Assembly (NCBI RefSeq): GCF_034702125.1
Contig: NC_085865.1
Span: 22,095,781-22,159,780 of the forward strand
Source: Engraulis encrasicolus
Taxonomy: Eukaryota > Chordata > Actinopteri > Clupeiformes > Engraulidae
Direction: 5' to 3'
DNA length: 64,000 nt
The notes below the pieces were generated by a model. That model saw nothing but the letters and a program-made list of their open reading frames with translations. It was not told the origin of the DNA and did no database searches. The position numbers and the translations under genes are program-made. Position 1 is the first letter of the stretch. Each line of letters opens with the position of its first letter. Shown in pieces: positions 56,401 through 64,000 of the stretch.

Positions 56401-59400
56401 CACAGATTTGTCCTCCTACCTGCCCCCCTTCTCTCACTCACTCTCGCTTTTACTCTCACCAAACGTGAACGCTCAGCTATGAAGCGCAAGCGCACAACGC
56501 CAGCCATGCTCTTCACATAAACACATGACGGCTTGAGCGTGCCGCCTCCTTACAACATTAAAAAGTCATACCCATCAATAAAGATAAAAGCAACTCTACC
56601 GTCACTTCATTATAAATCCCTGGTGCACGGTACTGCCCATTCTTGTCAATGTGCGTGTATTAAGAGAGGCCGATAACATCACCACACTTTGCAAAAGTAG
56701 GACCTACATATCAGCGGCACGCATCCAGACAGGCGTTTCAATCCAATCAGCAATTGATCTCTGACATTCAAGACACTGTTCTGCATAATGCATCTGCATC
56801 CTCATTTACATGCGCTGTCCTACTTACAGCTCAGATCTTCTTGTCTTGGTCAGAATTGTACCCACGAAAGGTACTGTGCTGTACTGTATCAGGTTAACAC
56901 AATCCACGATGTACAGGAATGCCTGTGTCTCCGGTAGTTCAGAGTGATGCACATATGACTGGGTTTGAGGACAGTCTTCCACACACGCTCTGCTCTAACT
57001 AGTTTAATAGGCAGACCTTCTATTTTTAGTGGTAGACTGAAGGAGGAAGCAATTACTTTGATTCCCATTAGTGCCAGTAAGTGGGTAGCCAAAGTATGCC
57101 TGGCACAACGGGAATAAAAGGGCCAATGAGAGAAACCTACATCTTTCCCACCAAGGTTCCCCAATTAATCCGAAGTTTTGAAGGCATAGAGACACACTTA
57201 TGACTGATATGTGTCGTACGATTTTTCGTTCTGATCAGAAATCATGGTTGGACCCCTGGATTTCTGTTTCACAGCAGTGGACGCAATGAATGCAAACGTG
57301 GTAGATTTTGAACCTCAAACAAATTAGCTGCAGATGAAATAATACCTTTCCTTTCACAGAGGCTGCTTAACAAGACAGTGGTAGGCCCTATAAATGGAGG
57401 ATGAGGTTGCTGTAATTACATTTATAAAAGAATGCATTTAAGTGATCCAATACGCAGGTGAGGAATTTGACTGCTAGCCTGCGGTGTTACTGATACACGT
57501 GCCTCTGAAGTTACAGACTTCAGTACCAAGGCCAGCTCCTTCTCGCCGTAATGGATCTGTCCAAGGTGCTGAAACACAGTTAACGTTGCAGCGCCATCTA
57601 ACACTAGTTGACTCTAACGGCCTAAATATAGACTTACGGCCAAATGGATGGATAGCACTTCTGTTCAGAATGCCACTGACAGTCCCTTACTATCAGTGCC
57701 TGAAGAGGTTGTATGACTGCGTCATGAACGACATGAAATTGCAATCCTTCAAAATGAGCGACTGTGTGGGAAATGACAACGAACGACAAGGAAGCTCACT
57801 CTTTCTAACAACCCCCACCTGTTGCATTGGCAAGAAATACCCAATTGCTCTTCTCTACCCCATCCTTCTTTGTTACTTTCGGCCTCATGCAGTTTGCATT
57901 GGAGAAGAGTCGGATAAATGCCAGCACTCCTCTCTCGTCACAGAGCCAAATGTCAAATTCTGCAGTCAGTAAGGGGAAACCTTATGCGGTGTGCGTGGCT
58001 CGAGAACAGTATACCTGTTATTCATCTAGCTGTGCTGTGAAAGAGCTGGCCGAGGGTGGGGGGTATGAGCAGTCGAGTCGGTGCTGCAAGAGCTACCCAA
58101 CTACTTCCAGGAAAGTGCCGTTGCCATCGCAGCGAGGAGGAAGACTCGAGTGGCGCCTGCGCGGTGCCGAGGAAGCCGCATGCAGCAAAGTATTACTAAC
58201 AGTAGCAGAGGTACCCCAAAAAGTCTTCGTGAATTATCTGTATGTGTATAGAGGATGTGTTTTATTTCGGCACGGCGATAGTGGAAACCCAAAGGCACTA
58301 AAAACAATCACCATGGAGTGAGAACGAGCGGGGAGACACAACCACATAGCTAGGCGTTATTAAGTGCAAAGCTCCTAGCCCTGTAGGTAACGTCCAGATG
58401 TCGTTGAGTCGCTAAAAAGTCTTTGAGCTACCAAAGGTAGGACCTCTTCTTCATGTTCAGTCCTAAACCTTTTTGCAGAGTTGCTACACTCCATTATCTT
58501 TTACAGTAGCCTAATGACGTGAGTGGAGGAAAATGGCCAGTTTGTAATCTTTGCGTCAAAGAGCAGGAAGCAGCACTGCACCATCGACAATAAGGTATAG
58601 GATATTGTCACTAGCGCAGAAAAACAAGCCAAGAGTTGTTATTCTCCTAACACGGCGTTTGCAGTCCTATTTCTATGCTGTGGCAATAGGGTCTGGAGGG
58701 GCTGTACGTTGTGGGGTCTCTGTTGCACATATCGAGTTATTCGTTGTTGACTCCCACTGGATGACATTTATAATCGTGACGTGCCTCATAAAAGTTATGA
58801 CCACCACACCAGTCCAGTTGTTATCAAAGGGGAATAGCTTTAGCTTTCATTGCTAATATCGTAGGCTAGATTACGTCGTAGATATACCAATAGAATAGTG
58901 TAAACCCACCTCCATGGTATGGGAAAAAGCACAAATGTAGACAAGTCCAGGTGACATGTAAAAGTTTTTTTGGGCATAACACCAAGACCCCACCATACAA
59001 ACTCAGCTACAGGTTATTAATGTATTATAGGCTACAGATAACAGTTAGGACATGTGAGGTCAGAGCAACACTACAGCCTGAATTGCTTTAGTGATCTTTA
59101 GGGATAATGCATCAGCAGGTGAGCTTAAATTCTATTGTGAGGGAACTAAAACACACTTGTAAGAGAAGCCTAGAGGGAACTGAGGCAAGAAGTATTTGGA
59201 GCCTTGTCATAGAATGAAGGATTTGATGTGGCTAGTGTTCTCATGTGACTCGTGAAGGTAAGAGTGGCCTTGGGTTGATGAGATTCCTCTCGAACCATGT
59301 GCATCGCTTGCCTGGTTCAAAGAACTATCACAAGTTTCAGATGGGACGTAGAACTAAAGGCAGTATGGAAGTAGGAGAGAAGTAATCTATTGAGTTTTAC

Positions 59401-60806
59401 TGGTTCAATATGGCAAGTAGAGGACACATGGCAGGAGCTCAGTGTTAGCTTTGTGATATACAACTTGTCAGACAATTTCACCACCAAAAAGCAAGACTAA
59501 GTAAGCTTATGTAGACAGCCTGAGGCAGCAGTTTTTCGGATGAAGTTGTTCTGAAGTAGATCCATATTTGCTCCACAAAGAAATGGTCTTCATTAATTTT
59601 GTGAACCTCTGATTTCACGAGGAGTCTTTTTTTAAAGCCGGCTTGCAGACCAGTGAAGTTTTGAAATGCGTTAGCTGTGTATCCCCTACTGGCCGACTGC
59701 TGGACCAATTGTCCAACACTTAACTATTGTCTGTCATGTTATTGACTCACCTGTCATTAAACACAGACGTGTGTACACTATTATCCGGACCTAGTGGGTA
59801 TAGAGTAGTCTTGCTTCTTCAATTGATTTCTCAAGAAGCAACGGAAATCGAAGGAACTGAGCTTTGTGTGGTGGATTTTGTATCCACTGTGGAATTCCAA
59901 GAGCTTGCATGGGAACAATGGCAAAAAACACAAGATACTGTACAGTAAGTGTTACATCTTTACTAGGTTGAACATTCTCCTTGGGCTGTGGAAAATAACA
60001 CGATAGTGGCAGAAATTGACACCTGGGGAATAAAGAAGAAAAAAAACATTTCCCTGTGCACCCCACGGCAGAGGAAGATGTCTTCATTTTCATTTGTGGA
60101 GTATTCCAGGAGGCTGTGTTATTCATACAGGGAATACATACGGATACACTGCTCCTCTACAGCAGCCGAGTGTGTTGCTATTGTATCCCATGTTTCATAA
60201 GCTCGTACTGTTCAAATGTGAAGCAAACACACATTTATATTACTGCACACAATGAAACGAGGAGGGAAAGCGAGTTACAGAAATGCTCACTCACTCACAT
60301 TGAAAGACGTTCACCTATTCCCTACCCCCCCTCACCCACAGGTACATAGCCTACAGTACATGCATGCATGCACATGTACATGCAAGTACATGTTAATATA
60401 TATAAAAAAGACGCAGGCACACAGATTTCCTTTCACTTCATCTCGCCGAAGCTGGTTCAGAGAAGCTAGTCATTTGCATAGGAAGCAGAGATCACTCAGA
60501 TAAAATGTACACCCACCCCTAGGTCTATCTGTAGTGATTTCCCACAGTCATTCGACACGGGCACTCTCCATGCAAAGATTATGTTTTCCTTAAAAAAAAA
60601 CACACGCACAATCCACAAACCACACTGTAGTGGCATGTTTACAGATGAGTCAGATAATCTGTGTGAGAGCGTGTGTGTGTGTGTGCGTGCGTGTGCACAT
60701 GTGTGTTTGGGTGTGTGAGAGTCTGTGTGCGCCAGCTGATCATTTGATGTACAATACAACTTGCCATTCTGCCTTGAGCAGTGAGCTTCAAAAGAGCTGG
60801 CCCAAG

Positions 60807-60811
<5 letters not shown>

Positions 60812-60894
<83 letters not shown>
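60812..60894. repeat. (GT)n microsatellite
   Basis: About 83 bp of GT; a shorter imperfect GT run precedes it at 60661-60730. Confidence 0.95.
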
Positions 60895-60895
<1 letters not shown>

Positions 60896-61047
60896 GCCAA
60901 GTGGAAGAGCCACAGGCCTTGTATTCCCTGGAAGACCAGGCAACTTCCAGCACATTTGTGGCACATGGGTTGCAGTGATGCACGCTTTGTTCTCTATGGA
61001 AATTGATTAAATCGGCTGCCAGCACAGTTACACAGCAAGATGGAGGT

Positions 61048-61154
<107 letters not shown>

Positions 61155-61334
61155 ATGAAGCATGAATAGAGAACTGGAATTAACCAAGGGCTAAACACAC
61201 TGTTGGAGAGATGCTAATAGCAGTGGCACAGAGGTCCTTTTAGATGCTACATCTCCTTACACACAAGCTAGTGCTGCCATATTTCCAGAAAATAGGGGAT
61301 GATGCTTCTCATTAGATGCACCCCCTCTCCCCAA

Positions 61335-61335
<1 letters not shown>

Positions 61336-61371
<36 letters not shown>

Positions 61372-61402
61372 ACACACACACACACAGACACACAGACACA
61401 CA

Positions 61403-61469
<67 letters not shown>
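61336..61469. repeat. (AC)n microsatellite
   Basis: About 134 bp of AC with ACAGAC interruptions. Confidence 0.95.
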
Positions 61470-61471
<2 letters not shown>

Positions 61472-61689
61472 GTGAAACCATGATAATGAAAAATCTCTGG
61501 CCAGATTATGGACAATTCAGCCTGGGAGGAATAAGTATATGTTGAGAGCTGCAAGGGGACGTTTCAATTCTAAAGAGGGGGGCGTGGTGGCTGTCTGGGT
61601 ACGTGATCTGCCGCCGCCACCCCCGGCTGACAGTACATGTCCTGCAACTGAAGGAGGAGTCTGAACCAGGCTTTACTTGGACTATCTGG

Positions 61690-61940
61690 TTACCTCCACC
61701 AAGGAGGTTATGTTTCGGTCGCGGGATAACTCAAAAAGTTATGCACAGATTTTGTGGAGTTTGTTGGAGATCCGGATTGTGAAAAAAGGTTCTGCACCAT
61801 TGCAGGATAGGGCGAATTTTGACATTTCATTTCAGTTTCTATCTCCATAAAAATAAAGCAGAAAAACTTAGGCTGTAACATACTGTAGTCAAATGTTCCA
61901 TCAAACAGCTTCCTTGGCAGAGATCTCTTCTCTCTGTAAG
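61690..61940. repeat. Dispersed repeat, reverse of the one near 39.9 kb
   Basis: Starts TTACCTCCACCAAGGAGGTTATG and continues CGGGATAACTCAAAAAGTTATG; related to 39790-39998 in reverse orientation. Confidence 0.5.
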
Positions 61941-62109
61941 TGCATTTCTAGTTATAAATGATTAGTTAGGGAAAGATATGGATATTTTGGGAAATCTGTG
62001 AACTAATTTCTTACCAATAGATTTTTTTACCATGTGTTCTTACAGGTGTCTGGACACACCTCACAATTTATCCACGGCCAAATCCAATGGGAATTTCCGT
62101 GACACCCTG

Positions 62110-63190
62110 TCAAAGTTGGGGTGCACAGAAGGCCTATGTAAAAATTGGAACACTGCAGATAGGGGGGAAAGGATGCATAATGGGTCATAACTTCTGAAGT
62201 AAACTACATACAGAGACAAATGAACACATTTTTCCATACGTTACTGACCCAGTGAATTCAATTGAGGGATATTTTTGGACCACATTTGAACCCCGTTTAT
62301 GGTCAAAAACGGCAAAAAATGGCCTTAAATGTGTAGAAATGTTCATTTTTTTAATCATATTTCCAAGTGGTGTCCGTTATAACCACTTGCTCTTCATTTC
62401 TCATTTACAGTATGACAATATACTGTATATGGTCTGGGTTTGATTATTCTATTGGTATTAAGCTGAAATAATAACCCAAAGTTTACCATTTTTAACCCTT
62501 TAATGCCCTAGACTGGAACCCAGAAAAAAGGTTGCAGAAGGGGGCATATCTTCTGAAGTAAATTACATACAGAGACAAATTAACAAGTTTGTCCATACAA
62601 TAGTGCCCCAGTGAATACAATTGAGTGGTTGTTTTGGACATTTGACCACATTTAAACTGCGCTTTTGGTAAAAAAAAAAAAAAAAACCCTGCAAAAATGG
62701 CTTTAAAAGTGTAGAAATTCAGTCATATTTTTAATTTTTTTTGCGTCCGTTTTCACCTCTTGCTCTTTATTTCTCATTTACAGTATGACAATATACAGTA
62801 TAAGGTATGGATTTGATTAATAATTGGTATTAAGCTGAAATAATACCCCAAAGTTTACATTTTTAACCCTTTAATGCCATAGACTGGAACCTGGAAAATG
62901 GTAAAACTGTCAGAATGAGGAATAACTTTGGAGGTAAAAGGCATGCAGACACAAATAAGTACATTTTTCCACACAATATTGACCCAAGAAATGAAATGGA
63001 GTGGTTGGTTTTGACATTTGACCACATTTAAACTGAATTCCTGGACAAAACAGACTAAAATATGTTGAAAATCAACCGTCTTTTCATTCGTTCAAACTAA
63101 GAATTTAATCAGTGTAAGTCCACTCTATAAGCCTACTGTATTTTGGCTTTTCAGGTTTGATGCAAAAGATTCACTAAAGTGAGATTCTGT
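62110..63190 (+). repeat. Tandem array, unit about 360-376 bp, three copies
   Basis: Anchors (CTTCTGAAGTAAA(C/T)TACAT or CTTTGGAGGTAAAAGGCAT) at 62191, 62550 and 62926. Each unit contains TACAGAGACAAAT, TTTTGGACATTTGACCACATTTAAAC, CAGTATGACAATATAC, TATTAAGCTGAAATAATA and AACCCTTTAATGCC. Confidence 0.8.
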
Positions 63191-63199
63191 TTCAGATTA

Positions 63200-64000
63200 A
63201 TACCCAATACAATAACCAAATTGACTCGGTACATGATAAATTAAGAGGTGGTAAAAAAAGCACACAATAACATTGGAAACAATGAGAGGCTGGTGACTTT
63301 TTTTTGACACATTTTAGGTCATTTATTGCTTATTTTGTCCAGAAATGCTGTGCAAGTGTTGCCAAAAGTAAAAAAAACAACCACTTCATGTCGTTTCTTG
63401 GGTCAGCATTGTATGGGAAATCTGTGTTTATCTGTGCCAAGGGTCCAAAAATGGGGTTAGTGCCAGGCAAATTCTCACTGCGTAGGCCTATATATTTTCA
63501 AAACCTGTGTGTCTCTGGTGTATAGTTGTCTGATAGCAAGTTAGACATCATAGCTGTTGGATTTAATGTTTGTACATCCTCTCAAGAACCTGTCCCTGAG
63601 GGTGATTTTCTGAAAAGTGACTTTTTGTCTACCCACTAACAACAGGCCACAGAACCTTCCAAGCATCACTTTATCATTACATAGTCCTTGACGTTGACAG
63701 AAATAGAGGAATTCATTACATGTAAATTGTATAGCCTATAAACCATGGCCGACAATTGGTGTTACAATTGAGAGCCTATTTTCTAATAATAAAAAAATCT
63801 TAACTACTGTAGAATCATGCTGTCAATCCATAGTGTTGTGAATGTTAACCTTTCACCACGGAGTTGAATTATATGAAAAATGCCATACTATGGGTATACA
63901 TTAGAAATAGTTTTACTTTTCTGTAAGTAAGCACAACCTAATAAATGCACCAGATTTAATATTTTTGAATTAAATGAAATTAACTTCTCTACTATTGCAC
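63200..64000. other. AT-rich DNA, nothing recognised
   Basis: No convincing exon, RNA gene or repeat boundary. Confidence 0.5.

Overview
This is eukaryotic DNA, almost certainly from a ray-finned (teleost) fish. Small exons with GT/AG borders lie in introns of kilobases. The background is packed with (CA)n, (CT)n and (CTGT)n microsatellites, tRNA-derived SINEs, a CR1/L2/Rex1-type LINE, a Tc1-like transposon and many short hAT-type and TTAA-type non-autonomous elements. I cannot name the species.

One protein-coding gene is clear. Six exons on the minus strand (42444 down to 10920) encode nearly all of phospholipid phosphatase-related protein type 4 (PLPPR4, also PRG-1 or LPPR4), a six-pass neuronal membrane protein. 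Every junction has a canonical GT/AG pair and the reading phase is continuous. Together they give 915 residues; the short first coding exon (about 25 residues in mammals) is not found and probably lies beyond 64000. The last exon (667 codons, intact) carries the long cytosolic tail, enlarged by poly-Gly, Gln/Met/His-rich and His/Pro/Gln-rich tracts. A likely 3' UTR of about 2.7 kb ends near a poly(A) signal at 8230-8235.

Layout: 1-8200 is downstream intergenic DNA with a possible unrecognised exon at the far left, a duplicated segment, and a 1.5 kb inverted-repeat element carrying a 140-bp satellite. 8210-12923 is the 3' UTR and last exon. 12924-42258 holds introns 2 to 6 with exons 3 to 6, a triple-nested transposon block at 15787-19710, SINEs, and minisatellites at 31.6-33.1 kb. 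42445-64000 is intron 1 or upstream DNA: purine/pyrimidine-rich tracts, a Tc1-like element at 53646-55249, tandem repeats at 50-51.4 kb and 62.1-63.1 kb, and an unexplained CpG-dense patch near 56.1-56.4 kb.

I found no bacterial, viral or CRISPR-like system. The unusual content is the way the mobile elements are arranged. Target-site duplications can be read for twelve hAT-type insertions. In two places a duplicated neighbouring copy preserves the empty, pre-insertion site. A long TG/TC microsatellite also forms the splice acceptor region of plppr4 exon 4.
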